Of a stretch of DNA of 64,000 nt, positions 46,862 to 58,779 are shown piece by piece; the stretch's first letter is position 1; each line of letters starts with the position of its first letter. The notes beneath the pieces are model-generated. The model searched no databases. It was not told the DNA's origin and saw nothing but the letters and a program-made list of their open reading frames with translations. Source of the stretch: Endomychus coccineus (lineage: Eukaryota; Arthropoda; Insecta; Coleoptera; Endomychidae); contig OY294068.1 of NCBI GenBank assembly GCA_958510875.1, positions 67,310,633 to 67,374,632 of the forward strand, given 5' to 3'. Made by a program: the position numbers and the translations under genes.

Positions 46862-48064
46862 ACTTGTTGCTTATAGTACCATTACAGATTACGCCAAGTA
46901 ATTTCCGAAACCAGCCATCTCGAAGCATTGAAGAAAAATTGTTATATCCTGATATTCTCGAATAAAATGATATTCCTGTTTCCATCGGTCGTTAAACGAG
47001 GTAAATTATACGTAGTAATCTGACAGTGCACTTATTCCACTTTAAAAGAAATAGTAACTCACTGAAGTTCAACATTGACCAATAAAATTTAAATTCATAT
47101 ACCATTTGAACGCTATATATTTTCTTGCAATGTACTTTCCAAATGCCTGTTGCGATTAAGTTATTTCTATTAATACTTACGAATGCAATTTCCAAGCTGA
47201 TTACTGAAAATTTATCACCATTAAGATGTGAATATCTGTATTAATCCATTAAAACATGAACATTAAATGTAGCATTTCGCGCACCTAATGGGATTCAATT
47301 ATCGGTATAAAACTCTTCTTCAATCGTCGAAACATAGCCGTTCAAGGGTACACACTTCATCTCCCAACTGCTTGACATTGGCAGTAACAGTAATAATAAA
47401 ATAAACAGAGTTACAATTTTCGTAGCACAGTTACTACAACTATTTGATCTTATGAGAATGTGGGAATTCCTACTACTTCCGTTGAAGATGACCAAGCAAC
47501 AACATTTCAGGGTCTTCGAATTTAATAATAATAATTATTTCGAAGCGTTCAAAACGTTCGAAATTGCATGTATTTTTATAATGCCTTGAATGATCACCTT
47601 AAATTTTTGTTGAAATTAGTTTCAATTTCAAATTACATATTTGTCTTGGCCATAACAATTTCTATGTGAATTGATTGTTTGTGAAGTTCTTCATTATATT
47701 ACTTTTTTACTAGAAATGAACATCGCTGAGGATGGTTCGATAATATCGATCGAGTATCGAATTTATTTATTATGCTACGAGTACTTTTATAACAGCGATA
47801 CTTTCCTATCGATACTTTACTTGGTATCGAACTGCAAGTATCGATACAAATAGTTCTCTCTGTCTTATTACTGGGTTTTAAATACATAACGTTTTTCACG
47901 TCATCGAAATTAAATTTCATATGCATCTGATCTCCCATTGTTTGAAATTTTATGTATTTAAAGTATTTCCTAATAACATTTCAAGTTTATTATTGCATTG
48001 ATAAACGGGTCTTATGTTGACTTTATTAAAATGTTTAAAAGAACATTGTAATGATTCTTGACCT
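46862..48064. other. No gene seen
   Basis: Contains repeated tatcgatac-like motifs at 47740-47850 but no coding feature. Confidence 0.45.
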
Positions 48065-48114
48065 AGGTACGAATTATATGGAAATTCTCGGAAATAGGTT
48101 TACGATATTTTATC

Positions 48115-48158
48115 GTATTTACGTACGTTTCGGTCTCACGACCATCATCAGAAGACGT
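48115..48158 (-). ncRNA. Hammerhead-like motif, copy 1 left arm
   Basis: Minus strand: CGTCTT, CTGATGA (48146-48152), hairpin GGTC-GTGA-GACC, GAAA, palindrome ACGTACGT, A, then AATACG. Stem I pairs CGTCTT with AATACG with one mismatch (AAGACG in the other copies would be perfect). One extra T precedes stem II. Confidence 0.5.
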
Positions 48159-48835
48159 TTGAACACTAATTCACATCAACTAAAGCGCGTGATTCTTTAA
48201 ACTATTGCACTGAGCACTCAGCGTCCATATCGCATAAATTTCAATTGAAATTGTCTACGTCACAACAACAAACAAAACATGAAAAATTTAAATTGTAACA
48301 CATTGGTGTGTAAATTATGTGTATTAGAAAACCACTACGAATTAATGTTCCTATAGTTGAAGGCGTCATTACTCCAGAAAGAAGAACATCTGAAGTAGGT
48401 ATAAAGTTAAACTTTGTCTTTAAAATATATATGACTACGGTAGCAAAGGTCTTGGCTGTACACAATGCATACACCATTTTAACGTTATAGACTATAGAGG
48501 AATACGTAAAAAATTGAAAATATTTAATTTATTAAATTTCTATAGATTTGACTTAATGATTATATATGAGTTCTGTGATTAACAGACTTAACATCACGTT
48601 TTATGTGAATCATCTCCAGGATAGATCTTTTATAATAATTGTTCGTTTTTTTTTAGTTAAAATATTAACGTTATTATAATCGAACTGATGGTTATAATCA
48701 AGCCAATGTTTGAAAAGGGTGGTGGAATTTTGTAAGTTTTTGTTTTAGTAAATCTAAACAATTTACTCCTCTCAGTGCTTAGTGCAATTTTTTTAAGGAA
48801 TCCCGTGTTTTAGTTGATGTTAATAAGTGTTCAAA

Positions 48836-48876
48836 CGACTTCTGATTCGTGAGGCCAAAACGTACGTAAAGACGAA
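48836..48876 (+). ncRNA. Damaged hammerhead-like motif, copy 1 right arm
   Basis: CTGAT is followed by a deletion in stem II and AAAAC replaces GAAAC; ACGTACGT and AAGACG are kept. Confidence 0.4.
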
Positions 48877-49144
48877 AAATTGTAGTGAAGATATGTGTTA
48901 GTGTGACCTATTTTCGACAATTTATATATAATTAAACTATATTTTGATAGCCATTTTAAAACGGTTTTGCATCAACCTCTCGCTATATGCGATATATGCG
49001 ATACATCTGACCTGATTATGTCGTTTTCTATTTTGTAGCAATTAGACACAAAAAATATCTGCAGCTAAATACTTGACCCCCAGGTATGAATTATATATAC
49101 ATTCTCGGGAAATAGGTCACACTAACACATATGTTGATTATTTT

Positions 49145-49178
49145 CGTCTTTACGAACGTTTCGGTCTTACTACCACCA
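49145..49178 (-). ncRNA. Hammerhead-like motif, copy 2 left arm
   Basis: Minus strand: AGTCTT, CTGATGG (last A changed to G), hairpin, GAAA, ACGTTCGT, A, AAGACG. The mutated core base would be expected to abolish activity. Confidence 0.45.
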
Positions 49179-49380
49179 TCAGAAGACTTATTATGTCTAA
49201 AACAGGATTTCTTAAAACTAATTGAATGAGCACAATGCGTCCTTATCGCACCAATTTCAATTAAAAATGCCCACGTCGCCGAAACGAACAGAAACACGAA
49301 TAATCGAAATTGTAACACATCAATAAGGACGCTTTGTGCTAATACAATTAGTTTCAAGAAATCACGTCTTAGACATAATA

Positions 49381-49423
49381 AGTCTTCTGATGATGATCGT
49401 GAGACCGAAACGTGCGTGAAGAC
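49381..49423 (+). ncRNA. Hammerhead-like motif, copy 2 right arm
   Basis: AGTCTT, CTGATGA (49387-49393), hairpin GATC-GTGA-GACC, GAAA (49407-49410), ACGTGCGT, G, AAGAC. The base at the cleavage position is G, not permitted in active hammerheads. Confidence 0.45.
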
Positions 49424-49702
49424 GAAAATAATAAACATATGTGTTAGTGTGACCTATTTCCGAAGAATTTATATATAAAGCAAAATACTTTGTAATAATT
49501 AAATTGAATACAAATATACTAAAATTAATAATAAAAAATAATTGTGATAAGTATTGAGGCAATGGCCGACCAACTCCAATAAGGCAGCCACGCATCCACT
49601 AAAACTAACGGAAACCGTGATTGGTAACAAATACTTATATGACACACGTTTCATTCGTTTATCCTAAAGCTGAAAGCTATCCTCTAAATCTGTACAGGAC
49701 TA

Positions 49703-50803
49703 CAGGATGATCCAAAATTGGCGCCCAAAGCCTACTACGGCAAAAGTAAAAGAGATAATTAATTTCTAAGCCTAGGATCGCAAATATGGTGCCTTGAGGT
49801 ACATGTTCAGCTAAAAGAGAAGAAATTATGACCCCAAAAATGGGCGTACCGACCTCACCGGAATTTTTTTACCAGGAATATACCAATATTTTGTCACAGT
49901 TGGAAGCCCTCAGTATAGTGAATAACTGGTATGAGGAAAAAATTTCTCAATTTATTTCTTTGCTCAAAAGTTACAGGGCCACAAAGTCAAAAATGCAATC
50001 AGTAGGACCAAAAGTAAAAGTGAAGAATTTAAATTTGATGAACACATTTAATTGAAATTTCCATTATTTCCGACTCACCTATCTGCAAAGTTAGCGTTGA
50101 AGCAACCACATGTTGGCACAAAGTTGTATAATGTTTTAAAGTAGGAATGCTAGTTACCCACGCAGAAAATCAAAATAGTTTTCACTATTAAGGACCAACG
50201 AAATACCCAAAAAGAATCCCGCAGCAAACATTTATTCTTGGTTTTCAATTTCGTTAACGTGGTGTGAGTTTTCTGTCGCCTAATATGGCTCATTTTTGCG
50301 ATTTGGTTCACCATTGCTGAAAAAAAGACTTTCACCTGTCTGTTGCAATAATCTGTTGTCAGTAATTTCTGAATTTATAATAATTTGGGTGATGAAATTA
50401 GTTCTTTTTTTCCAAAAGTTTTAAATTGAGGCATTTAAAAGTGTGACACCCATTTGTTCCAAATTTAATTTCCGACTTGCTTGCCTTATAGAGTTTTTGG
50501 GATTACGATCGAAAATTACAAAAATTCGGGCAACCATATTTTTATCACAAATATTTTCCCTTTGCCGGATGCATCTTGGTTTTGTCTTAAAGTGGTCAGC
50601 TCTTCTATTTTGTTGAGCTTCACTAAGAATCTTTTCGTTATGTGTATACATTTTAAAAGGTCCAAGAAGTTAGCAATATTTATTGTAAGCAAACACGAAT
50701 GAGCATATATTGTAATTCGCCTTGTTTGTCAATTGTTTATTGTCAATTGTTTTTCATGGAAACACTTGAATGCCATAGTAGGCACCAACTTTGGATCACT
50801 CTG
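49703..50803 (-). mobile_element. Small mariner-like element (1101 bp)
   Basis: Inverted ends match over about 23 bp (left CAGGATGATCCAAAATTGGC, right on the other strand CAGAGTGATCCAAAGTTGGT). Each end is flanked by TA (49701-49702, 50804-50805), the Tc1/mariner target. Contains a damaged minus-strand transposase. Confidence 0.75.
50130..50660 (-). pseudogene. Mariner-like transposase fragment
   Basis: Minus strand: SEAQQNRRADHFKTK and ICDKNMVARIFVIFDRNPKN followed by SIRQASRKLNLE, a helix-turn-helix region. Further on, in another frame, ATENSHHVNEIENQEQ and AAGFFLGISLVL resemble the 'W..ENPH.V.E......VWCGI' block of Tc1/mariner-type catalytic domains. The spacing is too short and the last catalytic residue was not found, so the copy is internally deleted. 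Confidence 0.55.
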
Positions 50804-50805
50804 TA

Positions 50806-52134
50806 CATACAACGATTCTCTAGTGGAAAGCATATTCAAGATTTTCTTTACTCTGTAGGTAGAAGAGTCTCAAAATATACTGTGTTAATATTACAAATCA
50901 TATTACATGCATATTTCAAGGTTCAATCTTACTCTAGATGTCAAAAATAATTATAATTATTCGTCACAAACTGAATTCTTTCTCGCGAAACACCTAGAAT
51001 CGAATAATTAAAACAACATTTGGGATATCATTCATATTTTCATTAAAAGAAAATTTAAAAACTAATGCTATTTCATGAAGTTTTATTTAGAAAAATCGCT
51101 TGAATTACGTTTACATTTGATTGAGACTATTTTTGGCAAATAGAAAATTCTATTCGGAAAAATTGCAGTTACGCAATGTTGAACAATTTTTGGAAGTTCT
51201 CTAAGAAAGACAAGAACAAATCCATCTCGATTTGTTATCGTTGTCTTCAATAATAATGTCACTGTCGAAAGATATGTTGACAACGTACGTATGCATTTTT
51301 ATTGAGAACGAAAGAATTTCTATGAATTACTCTAATCTATTTTCGTTTCGAGCTCTCGTCTCGTGGAAAAGCAAATGTTTGATAATAAGTCTTATAAAAA
51401 TTACTGGCATAATTGCTATTGCAAGATGTTGACTGATATTAGAGTAGCCTATGCTTTAACTAACCCCCAATCTTTCCGTTTACAAAGTTTTCGTTCGATT
51501 TGGTTTTGGTCTCAGCGTCCAAGCTAGGGGCGAACCATAGCGGCGGTTGCCTGCGGCTTACCCCGTATCACTTAATGGGTTATTGGCTTATTCTATTCAA
51601 TATTTTACTTATTTTATCTGATTCAATTGTAAATTGAAAGTATGTCTATGGGTGAAGTTTCTATCACCTTTCATTGACACTGACCAATTAATTATTAAAA
51701 TAACGAAAAATAATATTTACTGATAGAACGTAAAGCCAGAAAATTTGTTTTTGGGTGTCTCCGAACATCCACATGCTGTACAGCTGACCCAATTCACAAA
51801 TTTAGGTTATCAGATCCCAAATCAAATAACCACGACAGACATAAACCGCTTTGAATGAGTCATAACTTGGGTGTGAAAATCACCCAATTACGCTTCGCTT
51901 ATTGATTTACGTTCGAGTAGCAAACGTTTCTTCCTCTCACCATTTTATTCTAAGACATTCTGAGAACTAGATCCATATGATAAACCCCTTCAATCTGACT
52001 GAAATTGAGCAAGTGAATATTGCAACGTAAATAGATAATTCATATCGTCAGTCAATAGAAAATCACCACAAAGAATTAGAAAAAATCTTTATATACTTAC
52101 TATCTAAAATTATTGATTGCATTAAATTTTGAAC
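50806..52134. other. No gene seen; possible hAT end at 51524
   Basis: CTAGGGGCGAACCATAGCGG near 51524 resembles the outer end of some ZMYM-type hATs and might belong to the transposase remnant at 52410, but no partner end was found. Confidence 0.35.
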
Positions 52135-52180
52135 TCGCTCTTCGGGGACAAGGTGTATCCGAAACGTCAGGTAATCCATG
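52135..52180 (+). repeat. Worn Penelope-type tail
   Basis: Contains a hairpin-like GGGACAAGGTGTATCC immediately before GAAACGTC, similar in layout to the other tails, but the CTGANGA box is lost. Confidence 0.3.
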
Positions 52181-52409
52181 AAATTTTAGAGACTGAGTTC
52201 ATCGCAAGCATAAATTCGGCAATTAAAAACTATATAGGGAGAAATTCCGCATTGCAAGGCACTATTTGAAGAAAGTGAACATTTGGATATTTTCTATCAC
52301 GAAAGTCAAAATCGTCAATCAAGCTCAGTATTAATCGAAAAAGTAGTTGATACATTCGTAAAAATTGTTCAAAAAGTAAGGAGTTATGTTGCATAGAATT
52401 TTACTGGCT

Positions 52410-52925
52410 CTTCTAAGCGTTTTGAAAAAGCATTACTTGTCAGCTGGTGCTATTGCCAAAGAAGTATGTGATGTTATTATTTCCCAAGCTAAGGATGTGT
52501 GAAGGTATGGAGCATTTTCACATCGCAAAACTAGTTGATAGTACCGAATTCATAGTTAATTCAAACAATTATCCCAAAGTAGTTAATGATATAATTAACA
52601 ACGTTGTAGAATCGGAATGATTTTCGCAAAGTGGATGGAATTTTGCCCCTCTCGGAAATTATTTTGACTAATAATAATTGACAAAATTGTTACAACACCT
52701 ATGTCTTCTGCAGAAGCGGAATATTAATTCTCTTCTCGACATTTTAAGAAACACCATATCCCAGGTTGAACGCGTTAGAAATACTGTCAATAGAAAAGTT
52801 CATGATTCAAAATATATTAACGTTAAAGTGATTGAAAAGTGTGTTTTAATTTTAAAAAATTCCGAATGGGCTTTATTTTCCGCCTTTTATAACCTGATAT
52901 CCATCTTTAACCGCATGTTTAAATA
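52410..52925 (+). pseudogene. hAT transposase C-terminal remnant
   Basis: Plus strand: KIVTTPMSSAEAEY, then in another frame LLDILRNTISQVERVRN and KYINVKVIEKCV. In ZMYM-type hATs the dimerisation domain reads '..TPMSTAEAER.FSTLKRIK..LRNTM...RL..L...'. The match is clear in the first block, weaker after it. Upstream (52430-52560) may be transposase too but is badly decayed. Confidence 0.5.
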
Positions 52926-54788
52926 AAACATTTTTCTAGGTGAAGTCACTATTTTTTATCACCGTTTAATTTTTCCTTATGCTTATTTTTACAGGCATTA
53001 ACTTCAATGCTTTAAAAGCAAAATAATTCATCAATTAGTCAACGGTACTGTGTTTCAATGTTATGTTCGTTAGAAAACAGTAAAAATCAACCTTCTCAAT
53101 TCTTGTTCAGTAAATGATGAGTAAGCACGGATAAAAATGTACACACATTCCATACATAATATAATTATTGCTAGGAAGGTCGTTAAATAAACTATCGTAA
53201 CTGGGCAAAACATTTCTGCAGATTTCCGATCGTTTACATTTCATTAATAATTCATATTTATATTTAGATAGATAATCTCGGAAACAAAATATCTGATTAT
53301 ACATCGCATTCGTTGCAACAATTTTAAATTAATATTGTACAGTACGACTCGGCCATTCCAATTGGTTTTAATTAATGGCTGTTGCAATTTTTCTTGAGCG
53401 CAGTGAATATATGATTTCATCGAGCATTATTTATAATTAATTGAAATAAGGATGTTGCTGTAATTGATAATATTTGCATCATATGTTATTGTTGCTTAGA
53501 TCATCTTGTCCTGAATATAATTGAATTTATTATCATCTGTGGAAATAACAACTGTATTCAAGATGAACACACTTCTCTTGAATTCATTATAATTTCGAAG
53601 CAACTAGCAAGATATTGAAGAGAGGAGGAATGATATGATTTTAACCTTAGTTGATGCATCTATCGATTTTATCGATCAGATTTATTAATATCTGGAATGC
53701 AAATCGAAATGCAGATTTCTGCAATTAACAAATTTAACTCCAGATTCAGATCATTATTATGTACTTCAAGATGACCCACCAATTTCCTGGTTTACCTTTT
53801 ATTACGAAATGAATCGGCTACTAGTTACTCGTAAGGCTTGGAAGAAAAATGAAGAGAATGAAACAGCTGAGAAGCTTGGTAGCAAAGAACACGGAGAAAA
53901 ACGCCTAGATGAACCTCAGTTCCAAAAACGGACGTGATTTTGTTACAAAACGATTACGAGTTTTCTAACTTTTCCGTCGTAAATAGGAATCATATTCGAG
54001 CATAATTTTAGCAGATGGCGCTACAATCATACAGTAATTGATTTGCCATGTCATGAAATTTTCCACGCTTTGAGGTTATTCAGTGACAAGTCACATAAAA
54101 TGGCCTAGTGATCTCACATGATTCATGATGAACGTATTTTCCAGAATTTTCCCAGAACTACCGATTTCTTGGAGTAAAAATAATGGAACAGCGCCAAAAG
54201 GACCCAACCAAAGACAATTTTAGTTTTGTGGCTAGTCATTGTTTCACATTAAGCCCTTCAATTATAGCTCACAACATGAATTTCTGTCAAAAAGATTCTG
54301 TATTATCGCAGAACATGACAACCTACTATAGGATCCTACATACAAAATTTGGTTTGAATCGATGCAATGGTTTGGATGATATGAAAAATATGAGATATTT
54401 TTCCAAAACAAAGCGTTAAAAGACCCATGGATCATATTTTGAATGTTTCTGCCACCCTGTGAATTTTGGCACATACACACACACTTTGTGTTGCGTGGCC
54501 CAAAAAGAATTTTCAGAACTTTCACAGAAATATCCGTTTTGAGCATTTCTGAATCGATCTAGAGTATTTTTGACATGATGTCTGTGTGTGTAACCCACTG
54601 TGGAGACGATTGTGCTGTTCGTATTAGTCGTATGGATTTGAATTTTTGCAGATATCTTTAAAGTAGTGAAAATAGGAACCGTATTGTTTCTGGGATCGGT
54701 AGCTCCGTTTAGAGTGGTATTCCTGACATCCCTCTTCATTTGTTCAACTTCTTATTTCAATATTAAAGTGACATCCGTTATGTTTTAA
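52926..54788. other. No gene seen
   Basis: About 1.9 kb; small ORFs such as 54183-54419 show no domain. Nothing recognised. Confidence 0.45.
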
Positions 54789-55358
54789 CCACGGTCGTAC
54801 ATACAGGTCTGGGAACTCGAGGCTGTTTCCTATGTGAGAAGTGACTCCGCTAAGCGTCAACTGTCGCGTAGTACCAAAAAGGGCGGCGCAGTAGTCGAAG
54901 AGTGTTCTCTGAAAACTGTCATTCTTGACTTGTAAACACAAGGAATACCTGCGTTTTTAGAAACAAATTACGAAACCGTGCATTGTGCCGAAATGCAAAA
55001 CGGGGTACAAAAGTGTAAAGCAAGAAACTTCTGTTTTTAATGTGCCGAAAGATGCGGAAATGCGAAAAAAGTGGATGCCTGCGATTCCGGAAAGAAATCG
55101 TTTTAACGAGGTCTTTTATGTGTGCGAAAGAGGGGAAGTTATTTTTAAGGTGAGTAATACATTTTGACAAGAGTAACAGTTCTAGTCCTCTCTCACATCA
55201 GAATACTTAGTAACACTGCTTGCGATTCCGGAAAGAAATCGTTTTACCACTTCGATCCAAGCGCTAGCTAGTAGCTGAGCGAGGGACTACGAGTTTGGCG
55301 ACACTTAAGAGACTCATGTCAAACATACGAGTTCCCAGACATGTATGTACGACCGTGG
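54789..55358 (+). mobile_element. THAP/P-like mini-element, copy B
   Basis: 570 bp with 31-bp inverted ends (CCACGGTCGTACATACAGGT...; 30 of 31 match). Flanking direct repeat is TTTTAA (54783-54788, 55359-55364). P elements have 31-bp ends but an 8-bp duplication, so only part of the signature fits. The interior holds one THAP-coding exon and its splice donor and no catalytic domain. Copy A lies at 38423-38991. Confidence 0.85.
54970..55149 (+). pseudogene. THAP zinc-finger exon
   Basis: The frame shows CIVPKCKTGYKS, ETSVFNVPKDAEMRKKWMPA, IPERNRF and FYVCERGEV. The first two cysteines, the P, the W and the third cysteine fit the C2CH THAP finger, but the final histidine after the third cysteine is missing. 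THAP domains bind DNA and form the N-terminus of P-element transposase. The position of the start codon reads ACG in both copies. A good splice donor, AAG-GTGAGT, ends the exon at 55149. Confidence 0.7.
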
Positions 55359-55699
55359 TTTTAACTCTGTGGCAAATTTTGACAGTTGATGTGTGTATAA
55401 ATTAGGGTTCTATTTCGAAAGTCAGTGTGAGAGCAGGTGTCAGTATGAAACATAGAGTGGGGAAATACATTATCATTTCAATGTGACATAGAGTAGGTAT
55501 AATATGACGTGTTTCATTAGCGGTTTCGAAGTTAATACAAGCTTGTATTTAACTTGCCTTGTTTATCTATCGATCTATATAATACGTTCGGTTGAAATCT
55601 TGCAAGTGAAGTTTGACCCAATTCTTGACATCCGATTAACTAAATTTGGCAGGTATACATCATTCGGGTGACAATGCACTATGTACTATTTATAAGAGA
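55359..55699. other. No gene seen
   Basis: Nothing recognised. Confidence 0.45.
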
Positions 55700-55870
55700 G
55701 AAAAAAAGGTGGCGACTCCAAGATGACGGACGAAGTTATGTGATTATGGTCCGATTCTATTTAAAATTGGTATATGGGTGTCTTTGTGGTCGGAGATCAT
55801 GATTTTCAGTCAAAATTAACAAATTCCAAGATGGCGGACGAGTTTTGTGATTATGGCCAGATTCTATTCA
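55700..55870 (+). repeat. 107-bp tandem repeat, about 1.5 units
   Basis: tccaagatgacggacg at 55718 recurs as tccaagatggcggacg at 55825, with tgattatggtccgattctat shared downstream. Confidence 0.75.
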
Positions 55871-56797
55871 AATGGTATTTTATAAAACTAATAACGTAAG
55901 AAATTCGTTTATTAGTACTTTTAATGGTGTTTGTAGAAAAAATATTATATAATATAACATGTGCTAAAAGTGATTTTAATTGTGTTCGAAGGGATTTTTC
56001 TTCTCCCAAAATGAAATGTCACTCTTAACTTTTAACACTTAAATCATGAATAACTATTTTAGGTGTTTTACTTTCTCATAAACTTAGACTTCATCTGTCT
56101 GGGTGAGAGCAAATATGCACAAGAATTAAACTTGAATCTCACAGCATAAGTGTTTAATATTTCATATGAAATTCAGAAGTATATAGGTATGTTCATTTGG
56201 TTTTAAGGCCAATGTTTGATGTAAAATTTATCGATTACAACGGCATACATTCACATATCCTATGATACGATCAGATTCTAGTAACAGATATAGCAGTATG
56301 CAGCAAACGAAATGAATTATTAAACATTGCTTAACCAGTGCTGCAGCTATAGGTAAGTACGTATTCAAGGTTGCACGTTTCGCATGCAAGAAAGCACGTG
56401 CGTATTTTAAAATCTTATATATAGTTAAAACGCCTTTGTAAGGCGATTATTATAGTCTGAAATTATCGAGACATTACATATTTATGATTCATTCCTGTAT
56501 TCGAACAAACGTTACTTGTTAATTTAATGCATTATGTACATCTACTTAATAGTAGAATATCAAAACGTTCTCAAATTACCATAGAAACTAGCCCCGTATG
56601 TTCGTCTTTCAATAGCTTCTGGTTGAATAAAGGTTACTTACAGAGTTCATGGGAAACGTTCACTAGGGTCAGTTTTGTTAGATTATCTAATAGGTAATGG
56701 TTCTACTAGAATTAAATTTATTAAATCAAAACTGGTGCAAACCCTTCGATAGTAAAATTATTGATACACCAGAACAATAAGTATTCATTGTGAGTAA
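55871..56797. other. No gene seen
   Basis: AT-rich, nothing recognised. Confidence 0.45.
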
Positions 56798-56900
56798 AAT
56801 TGATAAGGTCTCTCTAGTCTAGATCGATCAGTAACATTACAATATAATAGTTCTGGACAGCTGTTTCCTTCTCTTATGGATCTCATCAGCAAAACGAGAA
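56798..56900 (+). repeat. Single arm of the 15890 foldback family
   Basis: Shares tctagatcgatcagtaac, attac and acagctgtttc with both arms at 15890-16252. No inverted partner here. Confidence 0.65.
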
Positions 56901-57004
56901 AGTTTGCAATGTTATTGAAAGATCCTATATCGAAGGTACCTACAGGCTGCTCGGGCTCAAAAACTAAAAGCATATATAAAACAAAACAAACTGTTTGTAA
57001 AAGT

Positions 57005-57240
57005 TCATATTGCAGAAATGCAAGGAAAGTTCGAAGATCCAAATAAATTTATTTCAAAGACCACTAAGTCTAACAGTGCCCCATCTACACCAAACACTGT
57101 CAAATCATCAACCGATTTCATCTTTAGTAAAGTATCTGATTCAGAACCCATAATTGCAAAACAGGAAATAAATAAATTAGACAGAAATCATTCAACAAAT
57201 TTGGATAAGCCTAATACTAGAGCAAAAAATAACAACTAAC
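57005..57240 (+). pseudogene. Possible LINE ORF1 remnant
   Basis: A 74-codon ORF rich in Ser, Thr, Lys and Asn (PNKFISKTTKSNSAPSTPNT). Its position before a LINE endonuclease and its composition suggest the N-terminal part of ORF1. No domain was seen. Confidence 0.3.
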
Positions 57241-57419
57241 TGGAAGAGTAGCAAATGTTAAAATAATCCAAATAATATGAATTTTTTTTATCTAATCTAA
57301 TTTTACAAATTTATTACTAATAAATTCAAATAGAATCATGGATCATTTTATTCGAGATTTTGATATACAAACTGAAAATACTGTTAAAGCTAACAGTCTA
57401 TCTGAATTGAAATCTATTA

Positions 57420-58350
57420 ATTCCGAAGATACAAATTCCAATTTCTAAATTTAGAACATTAGAAATATCCATGCAAATGTTGATTAGTTAAAATTCCTTT
57501 GAAGGACCTAGAACCTATGTTTGATTAATATAGTATAGTTTGGTCATAAATTAATATGGTAGATAAATAGAAATGATGGGACGGTTGTATATATAAAAAA
57601 TAACATCTTAGTCGTTGTGACAAACCTACAAATCATAAAAGTTAAATTGGAAATTGATGATAAAATCATAATAGCTACTGTTTTATATAAACTTCCCTGT
57701 ATATGCACAAAAGAGTTCAATATTGAGTTTAGAAAATATCTATCGTCAATGCATCGCACAAAATCTGACTTTCAACATATTATCGGCGATATTAATATGA
57801 ACATATTAAAATCATGTACAGACACAGATGATTATTTAAAACTAATTAGTGAATATGGGTTTATTTCCATGATAAACGAGTATATGAGAGTACTGGACGA
57901 CGAAAAATCTTGCATTGACCACATACCTAATGTTAAAAACTAAACATGACGCAATATCATTTATTCAACCTATTTTATATGAGTCAGATATAACAGACCA
58001 TATAACACATATGAAGAAATACATCACCGAAGACAGGAAATAATTTAAAAAATTTAATCATATAAAACTAAAAAATAATCTACAAGACCTAAATTGGAAT
58101 AATTTACATAATGCAACAGATAATAGATTCTGCAACAAACCAATTCATACATATAATTACAAACAAAATAAATGAATCTACTAGACTCATTAAAAATTTT
58201 AAAAAATCAATTCAATAAAAACCAGAGATAAATTATATGCGAACAGGAAAAAACTCCCAGAAGACGAGATTGCAAAAAATGATTTTTCAAATTACAGAAA
58301 TAAATTAAGCAATCTAATAAAAAACACTAATTAACCGGGAATAAAAAAAA
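57420..58350 (+). pseudogene. APE-type LINE ORF2, endonuclease region
   Basis: Plus strand: RNDGTVVYIKNNILVVV, then VKLEIDDKIIIATVLYKLPC, HIIGDINMNILKS (the GDIN box), DYLKLISEYGFISMINEYMR and EKSCIDHI (the SCIDHIF box). These are the conserved blocks of LINE AP endonucleases. Later sequence is broken by many stops. A different family from the LINE at 16253-19878. Confidence 0.7.
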
Positions 58351-58779
58351 TTATATTTAATCGTATTAAAAATAATGGCGATTCAACATTACTACTAATT
58401 CACTAAAGGTTTCAAATATCAATTGAAAAGTGGCATGAACAGTTCGTAATAAACTTCCAGAATGACAATTTTGAGCGTCACGTATCAGCTTTGAGCTGAA
58501 TTTAAAAATTACTAAAATGGGGACCTATGAAGTGTCAATAGGCATATTGGGCTAAATAATCTCAGGGTCTCCTCAAGTTTTGGTCACAATTTATTCTATA
58601 GAATATAATTGTCCAGCCTGGAATTTGGAACAGTAAAATATCAATAAAACACATATTTACACTTTAATTATTATATTATTTCATGTAAAATGATATGAAC
58701 GAAGTCGCTAAGGGCTTATTGCTATTTCCACTTTGTCTGATCTTACAACCCTTTGTTGCCATCCAACCAAGTTAAAATA
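58351..58779. other. No gene seen
   Basis: Nothing recognised between the two LINE fragments. Confidence 0.45.

Larger units (their letters stand above)
48065..48930. mobile_element. Inverted-repeat element with hammerhead-like arms, copy 1
   Basis: The left arm (gtacgaattatat, attctcggaaataggt, then cgtacgtttcggtctcac) recurs inverted at 48830-48925. Arms are about 100 bp and the core about 660 bp. Each arm contains a hammerhead-like motif on the strand that reads outward. The core has no recognised ORF. Confidence 0.65.
49085..49475. mobile_element. Inverted-repeat element with hammerhead-like arms, copy 2 (about 390 bp)
   Basis: Nearly a complete palindrome. Arms of about 145 bp share ataggtcacactaacacata, the hammerhead-like block and agtcttctgatg, ending inward at caattag. 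It is a shorter, better-preserved relative of copy 1, about 155 bp away. Confidence 0.75.

Noticed and set aside
48241..49595. Membrane-like ORFs around the 48-49 kb elements
   Set aside because: The hydrophobic ORFs arise from AT-rich sequence in inverted arms and have no conserved motif.
53690..53950. Possible coding exon with Lys/Glu-rich frame
   Set aside because: Needs stops to be ignored and shows no splice sites or domain.
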